This document shows positions 51,001 through 64,000 of a DNA stretch of 64,000 bases, piece after piece. Both the position numbers and the translations under genes were made by a program. The notes beneath the pieces were generated by a model, which saw only the letters and a list, made by a program, of their open reading frames with translations, was not told the DNA's origin and ran no database searches. Source of the DNA: Monarcha castaneiventris obscurior (taxonomy: Eukaryota > Chordata > Aves > Passeriformes > Monarchidae); NCBI GenBank assembly GCA_026261815.1, contig JAMPIT010000269.1, positions 1,614,501 to 1,678,500 of the forward strand, written 5' to 3'. The number at the start of each line of letters is the position of its first letter. Position 1 is the stretch's first letter.

Positions 51001-53131
51001 CCTGGACCTCCAGCAGCTGCTGAAGGACAAGGCAGGGGCATGAGGAATTCCTGGTGGGTGTAGCTGAGTGCCAAGCCCAGCATCTCCATCTGCTGGCATT
51101 CAAAGCCCAGGACATGTTCTGATCAGCAGATTTGTGGGTCTGTGCTGCAGCACGAAGGTGTGAGGGGTTGTCCCTCAGCCCTCCAGACTAGCAGGTACAG
51201 CACCTCCCCTGGAAATATGCAGGCACAGAGAGACCCTTGGATGCTTCTCCAGAGCCCCCAGCTCTGCTCTTGAAAGAGGCAGAGCTGAAGATATTAAAGG
51301 TTTGTTCATTTGTTTGGGGGTTCATTTCCCTAGAAGACTGACAGGCTCCCACAGAGTGTTTATATGAATCCATTGAGTCTCTACATTTAATTACACTTGG
51401 CTGAGTGCATTAACACAACCATGAATTTTTAAAAGCTATCAGTTTTATTCTGTTTGACTCCAAACCTGACAGTGTGACTTGCTTTCCAGCATATCCTCTC
51501 CTCCAAGCCCTTTTCCCAGAGGTCTGCAGCTGAGCTCTGGCAGCTTCCGAACCTGAGGAGACACCCCCCACACCCCCCCTCCAGCAAAGCTACACCACCA
51601 GCAGGAAAACACCAATTCCAGCCTGCGGGCCCTGTGGGGGATAATACACGTGCCCTGAGTCATGACAGGAAAGGCTAATTATGAGGGAAGAAATACATTA
51701 ACAAGTCTGAACTGGCTGAAAGATGAGCCCCATGCACTGGGTCAGCAGCACTTCCCTCCCCAAACCACTAGCTCCACAAGAAATGGCCTTTATTCAGGAA
51801 TAAATGAATTTTGGCATCAAAGTTTGGCCATGAAAAAGTTGACCAACCATGTCTGTGCCGCCAACAGCAGGAGGTGTTAAAACCTTTGGCAGTGATACTC
51901 AAACCTGCTCTCTGTGGCCTCCAATTGATGCTGCACAAACATGGCAGCAAGAGATTTGAGAAAGCAAGCAGCAAATTCCAGATGCTGGGACAGAAAAGCA
52001 CAGTTCAGCCAAAAGGGGTTGCAAGAGAGATTTGTAATCAGGACCTGTGGTACTAGGAAGGTTATTTGCATTTACTCCAGACAAGAAAACACCATCACCT
52101 TGCAGGGTAAGTGTGGGTCCCTGAAGGTTTTCATTTAGGTCTTAAAGAGCTCCCCACAGAAGGCAGCACACTTCCAACTTAAATGCATCTCTTTTGAGAT
52201 AATTTTGTTTACTACACAAAAACATAAACTATCCCAGAAAGCTGCTCTGGATGACTTTTAAGGGGTTTTTTACCTCTAAAGCAGGCTTCTTGGAGGGATT
52301 TCGCTATATGGATGAAAAGCTCTTTCAGCCACCTATTATTTGGAACTTATCCCTGTGCTTGCCCCATGGAGAACCAGCAGATTTCCAAAAGTGAATGGCT
52401 TAAATGCTACTGACAACACACACAAATGCAATATTGCAATTTCAATAAGCTGCCAATTTAAAAAATGAAGTGGCATGAAGTACAGCAGGAGGGGAGTCTA
52501 GCATCAGCAGGGTGAACAGGGAGATTTTCCTGTTAACTGGAATCTTTCCCACAGCCTGGAGAGAGGCGGCATCTTGTGTTATTTTTAATCTGCTCAAACA
52601 CATGATTTCAATGCTGTGAACTTTAAGTAAAACAGGAACATCTTATAAACATTAGAAAAACATGCAAAAGGCAGCTGCTGCAGGCAGATAAAACCATACT
52701 CTGGTGATCAACAGCACCTGAACTTTTGAAAAGCTGCAGTCAGAATGGCCAGCAAGCAGTTGTTCCAGGCTGTACTGCCTTGTACCTTGTTTTCTGCTGC
52801 CTGAGCAGCCAAGTCAGGCTTTAAATAGGTGTTTAATCGGATGGTAAATGGGGCAGTTTATTACCTTCCTGCAATTCTGCCTTTCACCTGCACTGCAGCA
52901 AAGCAGCACCACTGCTGTAGCCCAGACCCTCTGCACCTGCACTTACAGACCCCTCCTGGAGAATGGGGCAGGTGAGGAACCACCCTGGACACCTTCAGAA
53001 ACAGCTGCACTGGGTGGTGGCTTCAATGGTCTCAAGGTCTTACAGCTACAAAAGCTTTCATGACCATAAAACCTCTCAGTAGCTGCCCATAAACCTTTTC
53101 ACGACTTAATGGCATTAGAAGGTGGCTGAGT
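42001..53131. other. Intergenic, no gene recognised (second part)
   Basis: No exon or RNA gene is recognised over 11 kb. AT-rich blocks with clustered homeobox-like TAATTA/ATTAA motifs (43770-43850, 46410-46480, 48740-48870, 50160-50340) are possible conserved regulatory elements. A small CpG cluster at about 49664-49725 and a three-copy imperfect repeat at 48408-48480 are also present. Confidence 0.5.
48408..48480. repeat. Three-copy imperfect tandem repeat
   Basis: AGGGAAGGGGATGACAAACA, AGGGAAAGGGGGTGATGTAC and AGGGAAGGGGATGACGTGCA begin at 48408, 48432 and 48458 (periods 24 and 26). It is a minor minisatellite. Confidence 0.75.
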
Positions 53132-53222
53132 TATCACAGAATCCCAAAATGATTTGGGTTGGAACGGACCTTAAAGCTCATCTAATTTCACCCCCCAATC
53201 ATGGTCACAGGCAGGGATCTCG
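53132..53222 (-). mobile_element. CR1 LINE 3'-end fragment
   Basis: ATCACAGAATCCCAAAATGA, then TTTGGGTTGGAACGGACCTT and AAAGCTCATCTAATTTCACC, closely follows the reverse complement of the canonical avian CR1 3' end. It is 5'-truncated to about 90 bases and points to the minus strand. Confidence 0.9.
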
Positions 53223-56200
53223 GGCACGGAGCAGGGGCCGTGTGCTGCTGAGGCTCCTCTGTGCTGCCTTGGGGCTGCAGGTGGAAGTGTGACCCACCCC
53301 AGAAAGCATCACCTGGCTGCCACCACGCTGTCCCTGGCACATCTCTCCAGCCCCAACAGTGAGAGATTTCCATCTGTTCCCCGGGCACTGCCCCAGCTCT
53401 TGCCTTGCACGTGACACTAATTATCAGCATGGACTGATAAGCATCATTAGAACTGGGGAAGTAACAAGGTATTACAAGCGACTGCTTATTAAATTAGTAC
53501 AATTCTTTAACCTTTGATGTGGACAGTTTTCTAGAATTGGTAATTGACTTTGTCTAAACATGTCAGAATTTGACCAGCCAGCACTACACCTCCGGAAATT
53601 ATCGGGAGCAATCCCCACTGAACATGCACATCCTGGTCTCCTCACCCATAAGGTATGAGCAGGAAAGACAAAGGATGGACAGGACATCTCTTTGACCCCC
53701 TGCTTTGTGCCTCTCCACAGCCCAGAGACATCTCCCCAGGGATCAAACTCACTTGCAAGCAGGTGAGAGCAATGGGGAGACATACAGGGCTGCAGGATTC
53801 TGTCCCTGAAGAGGATTTGTAGCTGAAAGAAATTAAAGCAGGGGAAAAGTTGCAGCTAATAAAAGAGCTGAAGCTCCCAGTGTCAAAATCCAACAGCCAT
53901 ACAGCTGAGTGACAGGCAGTTTTCATCCTATTTAGGAGAATCACAGACAAATTTGTTTTCCTGCCTTAAAGTATATTGACTTTACAAAAACACTTTTCCT
54001 TTTAGTAACTACAGAGGTGTTAAATTCAGTGAAATAGAAGGTGAGGAGGGCTCAGGCAGCAGCAGGACACCAGCAGAGCAATCACATCAGGCTGGAGGGC
54101 ACAGCTGGACTCTATTTTTCATTCTGTATGTGTCCGGTTTTTGTCATGTTTGAGGGCTTGCACTCTCCTGCCGAGCCCCTGGATGCCAAATGAGATATGG
54201 AGCAAGCTGGGTCTCTGGTTTTAGTCCTGTCAGGCCCACCCAGAGTCCTGACTATCACAAGGAAGTTTCCCGAGAGATCCTGGATATTCTGCTGAGCAAG
54301 GGCTCAATGCAGTAACTTAAATGGATGCTCTTTTCCCAGCACTTGCTGAGATTTTATTCCCCAATAACTATTTTTTAATAATAATTTCACACTTCTCCAT
54401 GGAAAATGCGCCATTTCAGTGAAGCAGCCATACCTTCCTAACTGTTTGCAACAACCAGCCTGAGTCATCACGATGTAGTTTGTGGGATAAATCACTAATG
54501 CAGCAGATGATCTTATGGAGTAATTCTGGAGCAGGCACTCTGAGGTTACCGAGCCCAAGATGTGATCAGCAACTGATGTGTGGCCCATTTTTTACACGGC
54601 AGAAATGTAACATTTGGTGTAAACCAGGAGCGATAACAGATGAGCACAGCCTTCAGCAGTGGCCTCTGCCCCTCCAACGTGATGAGAACACGAAGAAGGA
54701 CGATTCCTGTCCTGTCATTGATCCCATCTATCAGCAACAGCCACAGGTCACTCCATCCTTCCCAGCTGCTGCCTCGCCCATGGCACGGGGTCTGCACAGG
54801 AGGGGATCAGCAGCCTCAGGGAGGTGCATCCTACAGCCACATGCCTTTGGCCACAAGGGACATTTGGGGTGGTGATAACACATTTACCTTGATAACCCCA
54901 GGTGCGAGGGGAGCAGCTCCACATTCACACACAGCTGGGCTCCCCGTCAAAACACCCCATGACACCAGGAGGGATCCTGAGCGCTGCCTTGTCGTCCAGT
55001 TCCAGCTCTGGGATAACTGGAGCCTGGAGCTCCTTCATGAACACACTCATTTCACTTTGCCCCAAATCCTCTGTGACCTGGTCTCACTTGGTCTGACCAC
55101 ACAAACTGAAACCTGGACTTGTGATGGAGCCCAGACTAGAAAGCCAGTCCTTTGCGAGTGACAAGGTGGTGTTTGGGTTTTTTTTTTAAATCTATTTCAA
55201 GTTACAGTTCATGCACTGTGGTTTAATTGCATTTGCCCTCCAGCCTTTCCATTAAAAATAGAACAGAAACCAGCACTTCCAGGATGGAAATGAGAATGAG
55301 AAAAAGCCCTTTTAGAGAGGAAAATGCTATGTTTGGAGAGGAAGAATAATTATTGCCACAGGTATAATAAAGAGGGAAGGAGTCTGTGTCATACCCAGGG
55401 GCCAAATGCAAGTTATTCAGACCTTTCAAAATGAGGTCACACTGTCGCTGGAGGCAAGATGAGAACCACAGGTTATGGCAGAGCTCACAGATTGATCTGT
55501 TTTACCTGAAATTCTGAGATGCAATGGTAAAAGCCCTGAGCTGGAAAGAATTCAATTCATGATTTTAGGGAACTTCCCCAGAAATTCTGTTCCATGACAT
55601 CACTGACACTAAACAAGGGCAGTCATCAGGAACGCTCAGGGAAAGCTGGGCCCCAAGGCAAGAGCCACAGGGGGACTTCAGGAGGACACAGCAGGGAAAC
55701 TTTCACCCCAGCACCCTCCCCAGGCTCCAGAAGGAGGAGGAACAAGGAAGCTCAGACCTGCCTAGAGGGTTTCCAGCTCAAATGGCCAAGCCCCATCACC
55801 TCTCCATCAGGAAGCCCAGGGCAGGATGGACACACCCAAGCTGGGGTGCCTTGGGGCAGCCAGGAGCTGTCCTGCCCCTCTTCACTCAGGGCAACTTCTC
55901 TTGCCTCATACACTAAGAAAGAGTTGTGACTCAAAATCTTGAGGCTTGTGGCCCTGAATATTAACCACTACAATCCCTGCTGACTACAGCTCTGGAATAT
56001 TAAAAAAATTCTGATTGTATGTTCAGATAAATTAGATCACACTTTCTGCAGTGCTATGAATAGAAGATATTTTCATAAGAAAACCAGGAGGGAAGACACT
56101 CATTCTTGCTATAGGAACAATATATATCACCCCAAATCCAGACCTTGGCAGAGAGAAATAAGTAACCCTGCACAGACTCAGAATAGCCTCGTACAAATGA

Positions 56201-59200
56201 CCTTCTCATCTCTCTCAGTCTCTTGCTCCATATCCAGTTGCTCTCTCATTAACTTGGGACTTCTCCACGCTGCTGCAGCAATCACCCAGAGGGATGTCCC
56301 ATCCCACCACGGGGCTTTTCCCACACTCCAGTTTGGCTGATCCACACAGGAGCCCCCAGCTCCTCTGGGAGAAGTTCTCCAAAGCAAAGGGAAGGCTTCC
56401 AAACCTCCAGGTCCCACCACAGTGGGACACAGCCACATCCTCCTTCCCAGGCCTTCCTCACTGCTGCACGATGACAAGGGCATTGGCAGTGCCTGGAGAG
56501 CAGACAGCTGCTCTCCAAACTGGATTCTCATCAGCAAAGTGTGGTTAATTAACACAGGAGGTTTAATTAGCTGATATTTCTAAGGAGCTCTGAGAGCCTG
56601 AGGTGAAAGGCTCCAGATAACTGCAAAATGTTCTTGTACTTCGCCAGCAGAGGCTCATCACCATCAGCTCTCCACGCTGCGCTCCCCCCCGCAATGTTAT
56701 GGCATCTCCCTAAAGCAGGGATCTCCCCTCCCACTCTCCTGCTCAGCCTCGGCTCCTTCTCCAAAACCCATCTTCCTGCAGGGACAGTGCCTGGCGCTGG
56801 CTTAGCCCCACAGAGGGCAGGGGACGGGGTTGGGGCTGCTGTGGGGACCAGGCTGTGAGACTCACCAGGTTTTGCACTCTGCTAACAGATCTCCAGGCTG
56901 GTTTGGTTTTGGGTTGGGTTTTTGTGTGCTGAAGCCACGGGGAGCTTTTAAGGCAAACTCACCGAGTTTATCTCATGATGAGAAGCATTTGTTCCTCCCA
57001 CACTTCCCCTCACTTTCAGCTCCCACCCAGATGGGCTTCGCCTCAGCCCGCTCGTCTGTTAAGGAGGCACCAGGCTCGGCAAGAGGAAAACAAAACACAG
57101 CAGCTTTCCACACAGCAGGATAGAGGCATTTGGAAGCAAAGGGGAACAGGGAGCATGAGTTTTAATGGATTGAAGGGGCACAGAGCAAACCAGGCTGCAG
57201 AAACTCATTTTGCTGCCTGGACAAGTTTTAGACTGTAGATCTACAAACTTTGATGCCTAAAAACTACTAAGCATTAATGTTGCTTTCTCATACCCCAGCT
57301 CACCTCAGTGAAAAAGCAGCAGCTACTTTTTTTGAGTAGAGGCTTTCCTGCCTCCACTCAAGCACTATCACAAGTCCACACACAGTGGAGACATGACCCA
57401 TGGGCAGGGAATATTGCTGGGAATCCACTTGAGTAAAAACCAAAACATCACTGAAATAAACATGCCAAAAGGAGGACCCTGCTGCTGTGGAGCAGTAAGC
57501 AGTGTGTGTTGGCAAACAGATACGGTCAGAGGGAAAACAAACGAGATAATTTACTAAACATTAAAGACATCTCAGCATAGCACTTCCACTGGAAAGAGAC
57601 AGGCACAGAGAACCAGCTGCAAGGACAGTCTGAGACCTGCAGGTTTGCCGTTTAAGATACTTCTCCTGCAAAATGCACGTGCAGACAAACACAGATCTTT
57701 TCAGCTCATCACGTCACCTGCCTGTCACCCCATGGAGCACAGCAATACCTGAGACAGTCCCTCCCTCTGCAACCTTGATAAATCTGCTGCATCACTCTCA
57801 CCTGACTTGTCACACAGATTCCACCTGTTCAATTTACTGCAAGTGATTAGCAACAGGGAACTGGGCTGCAAGGTAGCATGGATTGCTCCAGCTCACCAGT
57901 CCCCCACCTCACAGAGAGACAAGCGCTGCTCCCAGTCAGAGCAGGAGGCTTAAAACCAGGTGTTGTCACCAGTGCTCTCCTGACTGAGCCAGAGAGCCTG
58001 GCTGCAGTTCTGTGGCAGTGACTTATGGTGAGGACAGACAAGAAATACTCTACACAGGAGTTTCCAGAGGGCTGATCCTGTGTCTTTCCAGCAAAAGCCC
58101 AGCAGAATTGTCTGTGCCAGCTGGAGCCTCCAAGTGCCTGGCAGACACTCTGCTGCCTGTTCAGGGGGATAAGCCAGTTAATGAGCATTTCTTTGTACAG
58201 CCGTGACCAACGTGGCAACCCCTGAGAGCACCGTGTTCTCACTCCTGAGTGAAAGCAGAGACTGACTTTAGAAGGCCACCACTCACAGCAGTTCTGGCAG
58301 AGATTTCGGCTGACTGGGATTGTAAATACCATTGCAGCTATTACAGCAGTGTTAAACATGCAAAATAATTTTCACAGTTTCAAAGCAAAAGCTGCTGAGG
58401 GGGCTTGTATGAGTGGTTGGTGCATGGTGCCTGCACACCAGAGTCATTTAGGTTTTGTGACCTCACTGGCCCAGCCTAGGGCACTCTCTGGTGGGAGCAC
58501 TCACACAGACCCTGCACTCCCAGCCAGCACAGCTGTAGGCAGAGCAAGGAATCGCCCCGCAAGAGGCAGGGAGAGGACCGCTGCTCTGCCTGCACACTAC
58601 TGCAGGTGGCAGAAACTGCTCTGCAGCTCAGCCAGCCTCTGCTAGACAGCAGGAACAGGAATGTTACGAGCTCACGAGCAGGGAACTACCAAGTATCCCC
58701 AAGGTCTGCTATTTTTGGTTGAGGCACGGTTAAACACTAGCACAGACAGCACATAAAAACCAGCACATTTTGCACTCTGGATTCATTCTCTGGCTAATGT
58801 TTTCTTTACACAAGTCACCCAAGCTAGTATGCAGGAGGCATAAAAGCACTATTTCTGCTTTGCTGGTTATGAAATGGAACTGGAGAGGCCAGGGACATTC
58901 TGGGTACACGTTGCAGTGGAGAAGCCAGAGCAGTGAACCTGCATCCTGCAGGAAACAAATGAGTTCAACAGTTCTACAGCAGATCAGGCAAAGAGACACC
59001 CCTGTCAGCCCCGCTGGGTCATTATCACCCTGCCTGGTGCCAGTCTGGGTCAAAGTTTCAGGGACTGTGTCCTCCAGCATCTGTGTTGCCTATATGACAG
59101 CACAACACATTGAATTGCCACAGTGTCTGTCACCACCAAGCCAACCGCCCTGCAGATCCCCAGGTGTGGCCTTTGCTGCTCTCTGGAAGGCAGCAAGTGA

Positions 59201-62200
59201 AAAAACGTGCGAAATACAAAAGCACCTGTGGGAGGAATTGCCTGGCCAAGAAAAATGAGGAGAAGTGTGAGGGGAGAACACCCGGGAGATATTTAATGAC
59301 ACAGACTGACAGTCTGACACAGCACCAGAGGTAACAGCACCTCCAGCCCTCAGGGGTGCCCTGCTGGGGTGTGAGGCTCAGCAACGGCACAGGCAGAGCC
59401 ACGTCATCCACACTGTCACAGGAATAAACCTTCCCAAGAGGCCAAATGACTTAATAAGTCTTGGGTCCTTCTCAGCAGCAAAGGGGAGGGACTTGCTCTG
59501 GAGACCAGCGCCGTCCCCAAGGGCGCTGCTCAGCAGGAAGGAGATAGCAGTACCCTGGTGACACATCGAGGGGCAGAGGAGCCACAGAGCATCCCTCTGC
59601 AAACTGCATATGTTCTTTAACTGCGTGTTTAATTAAATACAATACTCGTGTTTTATATTAAACTCACACAGCAGCTGACTATTTAAAACAAATATATTGA
59701 AGCCCACCAAAAGGGAATGGTGCTTCAGAGCTGTTCTCTAGATTGACTTCCAAGAGAAAATGCTCCTAAATGTCTCTGAGGCCTTTCTAAACGCCCCTCC
59801 TGGGACAGGAGCCTGGTGTTGCTATGCAGAGAAATGGGTCTGAACCATTGTGCATGAATTTAAAATATTACTTTATTTCTCACCATGAATATACTGAGGC
59901 AACTGGCAAAGAGGGGAGGCAGGGCTGGGCGGGCTGTCAGCACATTTGCCACGGTGCTCTCAGTGCTGAGAGGGTGATGGATTATTTCCTGAGCTCCATT
60001 TGCTATTCCCAGCACTGCTTTCCCTCTCCCCTCGCAGTGGCTGCCAGCCCTGTGCAGGTCCGGCCTCTGCAGGAGCCCCGCAGAGCTGGGGAAGATCCGG
60101 GGGATTTGGGCTCCTGCATTAAGAGGAAACCTCAGAGGGAAGCAGGTGGGAGAGGGAAAGACTGGTGAGACCCAAACAGGCATCCCACTGTGCCAGAGCC
60201 TCTCTGAGGTGAACAGGGTTTGGCTGGGGGAAAAGAGACGCAACCAAAAAAAATCCTCGAAAACCCGAAATTAATCCAACTATATAGCACAGTTTAAAAT
60301 AATTTATTTTTAACATTCTTATTGCAATGCATGTCTATGTTTGTGCTTGCTTTAGAACTGGCACAGACACAAATATCCTGTTCTCAGAACAGAAATCACC
60401 ACGCTGGGCATTTTCACGTACAAATGCACGACGCTGAATGGCAACAGAGGCTTGAACAAACCCCCAAACACAACCCACAACATGTGCAATCGCAGCTGGC
60501 AACTGGCAGTTCCAGCTTTCTGTCCAGTGCAAAACAACAAATTTATTTCAAACCCTGTGAAATTAGGTGATGATTGTAACACCATTTAAACTTCCCAAAT
60601 TTGAAATAATAAATTAGGTTTACACTACTTAATTTTACAGGGACTACCTTTTCCCCCCAAACAATCCAATTTGTTGCCATAATTGCATTAAATTGAAGCT
60701 GAATTTTTTTCTAGTCTAGATCTAGTTGGAAGCTTGTTCCTATTCCAGATCCAAAGAAGAATCTGCTGCCCTAAAGCCTGTCTGGTCTCTAAATCTATTG
60801 GATACTCTAATTTCACTATAAACCTAATTATCCTATAGCCTTAGATCCTCACTACTACAACACTGATAGTAAATTACATAGAACTAATTAGAAGGTTGAA
60901 ATAACCACCTGAGCTGTGCCAGGGAGAGGCTGCAGGCAGGATGTTTGGAGAGGAAAACAACCTTTGGGCACAAGAGCAGAGACTGATTTCACCTTCCTGT
61001 TTCCAGAGCCCCTAGGCACTTCCTGGTCAGTGGCCATAAATGCTCAGGACAAGAAAGCGAGGGGAATTGTTTGGGGTTTTTATAATTAGCTTTGCCTTTT
61101 TGCTGAGATCTATTTTAATGCATCACTGCACTACTGATCTAGAAATCTGCATTAGAAAGTGAGCCATGGTGGCAGCAATCGAGATACAACTCCCATGGTT
61201 TAGAGGTGCATAATGCCAGCTGGACTCCGGACAGACCTTTCCAAATTTGCAGCTGTCTAAACCTGCAGGACAGCCAAAGGCAGCACCTGAGCAGCCTGTG
61301 CCTCGTGCCACTTCTGAGGGCAGGCTGAGGGAAGAATCCACAGTGGTTCCTGTTACAACCAGAGTGCTGCTCCCAGCAGCCCCAACCAAAACAACCAGAG
61401 GCACAAACCTCTCCATCTTTGCGCTCTGCGAGGGCGAACATCAGGCAGCATCCTCACAGCATCCATTCGAGGGTCCCACCCATCCCTGACATGGCACCAT
61501 CATGGTTTTGGCACTAGCAAAGATTTTTTTCTGTTACTTAATCCTGTGCACCTGCCAAGTTCCACATTCCCTAACACAGGAATAATTTCCTCATCAGGAG
61601 AAGCTATTGAATTGGTAGCACCGAGCAGTGGGTGAACTGAGGTTGTTTGTCTGTTAAGACCAGCACTGCTCCTAACAAATGTGTGTGTGCAGCACTCCCC
61701 TCGCTGCAGCAGGGCTTGCTCTTCCTTCAGCTCCTTTCGTGGAGCTGGGCTGGAGGGCAGTGCTTTTTCCTCGAGGTTTTTTTTTTGTGTTTTCTATTTC
61801 TGTAGCTCTCCTTTACTCAGGGTTTGCTCTGAGCCATTCCATGAGCTCTCTCTCATCCCATTCCTCCTGTGCATCCTCTGTGGAACAGCGGCCGTGCCCC
61901 ATCTGCCTCCTGTGCCATCAGCACCACGGTGGCCCAGCCTCTGGCACCGAGATGGATGGTGAAGCCAACACCTGTGGAGCTGTAAAAGGCTGGAGCCTGG
62001 AGAGCGAGCAGCGCCATGGTTCATTACAGCATGGTAATTATTCTTCTGGGTCAGCTGCAAGAAACGACTCCCAGAGCAGGGCCACCTTTTGCCATTTTAC
62101 AAGTCAAAAACACTGAATAAAACTGTTGTATTTAGCTTGGAGCTGTCACAACAGGCACAAAATCCTGTCCTAGTCTCCTGTTAAATGATCCTTGTTCTAA

Positions 62201-64000
62201 GGGAAAAAAAGAAGTTTAATGAATGCATCCATATGAGCCATTAAGAGCAAAATAAAGGCAGAGATAAAGGAAGATAGAGACAAAGAATGGACGATCCTCA
62301 GACATGTTTTCTGCCAATGTCATTCTTTACATAATAGATGCAGTTTCTTTCTTCAGATGGAAGATGGGCTTGACACCATCTCATCAACAGCAGCTGTAAT
62401 AACAGCTCCTTGCTATTAATATGCAAATTGAAATGCACACACTGATTAAAAACATGTTAGACAAAGGCTTTTGTCAGAGACCTGCAAGTGGGCGACAGGG
62501 CTCGATTAGGGAGCAGTGGCCCACTACAAAATTTTTCATGAAGTCTCACACTCGAGCCCAGTGCAGTAACTTCAGCAGGGAACACACTGCAGTGTTAATG
62601 AACATCTCTCGAGATCTCGAACATTCAGCCCCCAAACTGGGTCCTGCTTGTCTCCAGACCTGCTCCAGCCCTGGGGATTCCCCACAGCCTTTGGGAGAGG
62701 GCTGGCAGCTGGTCAGGTCAGTGACCTCAGAGAGGTGCAGGAAGCTGCCAGCACAGCCCAGAGGAAGAATCAGACTTCCACATACTTGATTTGAAGATTA
62801 TGGAAGGTGGTTTTAAAGGTCAGGGCTTGCTAATGAAATTGATGCAATAGGAACTTAACAAAGGAAGCACCACTTAGGTACCAGGAGCATTCTTCTCCCA
62901 TGATTAATCTCTGCATGAAGCTGCATGTCTCAGGGCAGCCTCATGTTACACCCTGTTGCCATAGAGCTCCATTGCCTCCACACAAGGAGCCCGATAACTG
63001 AGCATAAAACACCACTGAAGGTCAGTGTCCTGCCCCTGAAACACAACCTGACACACTCGCACCAGAACCCAGAGAGCTGCATTAGTGTGGGCTACGAGCT
63101 CTAATGAAACACATCTAAAACATTTCAGTTTCAGTGTTGGCAGTCACATTTGCAGCTGTCTCCCAGTGCCACCAGCATTCCAGTCAGCACTGTCTGTAAA
63201 GTGAGTCTGGGGAGAGACCCAACCAGACTGATGATAAATTATTGAGATTTACTTTCTTTACAGACTATCTTGCACAGAATTTTAAGCCAGAAAAACATTT
63301 GGCCAGAACAGACAAAATCAAATTGTTATGTATAGATGTTCTGCATTAAAAAATACTGAATGTGTTTGGCTTTTTTTAACTTAAGAAAATATACACAAAT
63401 GTTTTCACCCTTCAGTTTAAAGTAACCGTGGGGGATGCAATGGTTGCACTGAACCATTTTCAAAGCTCTCTACTACAGCTGCTCACATGTTTCAGCCTGG
63501 GGTCATTGGACCAGGCTTGACATCAGAGATCTGGCGGCACTTCTACAGGGATCACTGACTTACCATGAGGAGATTTGTCTTTTTATGTCTTGCTTTGAAG
63601 GCCTAATGAACTTAGGAAAAGCAAGAGATTAGAAGGATTTAGGGACCAAAGCCTGATTGACTGGACCAGGACAATATCGGCAACAAATGGAAATATTGCA
63701 CTGCTCTGTCACTCCAGGCACAAGTTGGAGAGACAGGGGGATGTGAGGGGGCACCTCAGCTGCCTCTCGCTCGCCAGGGCTGGGCGGTGTGGGGTGGGAT
63801 GTGGGAATCCCTCCTGCTCTGCAGTGCCACAAGAAACATCATCTACCTGAGAGCTGCCAGAGTGCCACCAGCTCCAGGCCAGGCTGGAGACCCAGGGGAG
63901 AACAGCCAGCCTAGCACGGGCTGGGAGCGGAGGCTGGGTCCAACCCAGCTCACTGCAGAGCTGTCTTCACACCTGCCTGGGGAAAGAAATTGTGTTTGTG
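53223..64000. other. Intergenic, no gene recognised (third part)
   Basis: No exon is recognised over 10.8 kb up to the window edge. A minus-strand AATAAA (TTTATT at 60303-60308) could end an antisense transcript entering from the right, but no matching coding exon was found. An AT-rich block at 62200-62480 with an octamer and paired SOX-like sites is a possible enhancer. Confidence 0.5.
62421..62474. promoter_or_regulatory. Octamer plus paired SOX-like motifs
   Basis: ATGCAAAT (62421-62428) is a perfect POU octamer. ACAAAGGCTTTTGT (62461-62474) contains two inverted SOX-type half sites. Their closeness suggests an enhancer, but such motifs arise by chance in AT-rich DNA. Confidence 0.25.

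Noticed and set aside
60280..60600. Minus-strand 3' UTR ending at the TTTATT of 60303-60308
   Set aside because: The hexamer and AT-rich context fit, but no coding exon or stop codon of a known gene could be joined to it.
31236..64000. ZMAT4 zinc-finger exons
   Set aside because: I looked for the conserved C-x2-C...H finger exons and the C-terminal HAHLKGSKHQ motif on both strands and could not recognise them. Absence by eye is not proof.

Overview
The window is vertebrate nuclear DNA, almost certainly from a bird. Genes have many small exons and short GT-AG introns, there are short antisense CR1 LINE tails of the avian kind, and gene order matches the block around human 8p11 (ADAM2, IDO1/IDO2, TCIM). 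Compact introns and GC-rich exons suggest a small chromosome; this is inference. All three recognised genes lie on the + strand.

Layout. (1) 1-1888: upstream DNA with no recognised exon, a possible old LTR-like stretch ending in a poly(A) signal, and a small tandem repeat just before the first gene. (2) 1889-8915: ADAM2 (fertilin beta), rebuilt here as 19 coding exons (about 822 residues): signal peptide, prodomain, inactive metalloprotease-like domain, disintegrin, cysteine-rich, EGF-like, membrane helix and an acidic Glu/Leu/Pro-rich tail. (3) 10034-15980: IDO2, the indoleamine 2,3-dioxygenase paralogue, 10 coding exons (412 residues) including a 15-base microexon, with its haem and substrate-pocket residues kept. 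A 30-base tandem repeat lies in its 3' UTR and a CpG-rich patch with a CTCF-like motif lies just beyond. No IDO1 is present in the 1.1 kb between ADAM2 and IDO2. (4) 16451-29819: 13 kb without recognised genes, holding a LINE endonuclease relic, a microsatellite framed by an inverted repeat and CR1 tails. (5) 29900-30220: TCIM (C8orf4/TC1), a single-exon 106-residue regulator, with a TATA-like box and a 53-base tandem repeat in its 3' UTR. (6) 31236-64000: about 33 kb with no recognised exon, one CR1 tail, small repeats and AT-rich blocks that could be conserved regulatory elements. ZMAT4, the next gene in mammals, was looked for and not recognised.

The genes do not form an operon-like unit. 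IDO2 belongs to tryptophan-to-kynurenine metabolism, ADAM2 to sperm surface biology and TCIM to Wnt/NF-kB signalling. I found no clearly new system. The most interesting points are the partly decayed protease motif and repeat-bearing tail of avian ADAM2, the IDO2-type pocket in the single IDO gene, and the repeats in both 3' UTRs. Gene assignments rest on remembered protein similarity and splice logic, not on a database search.
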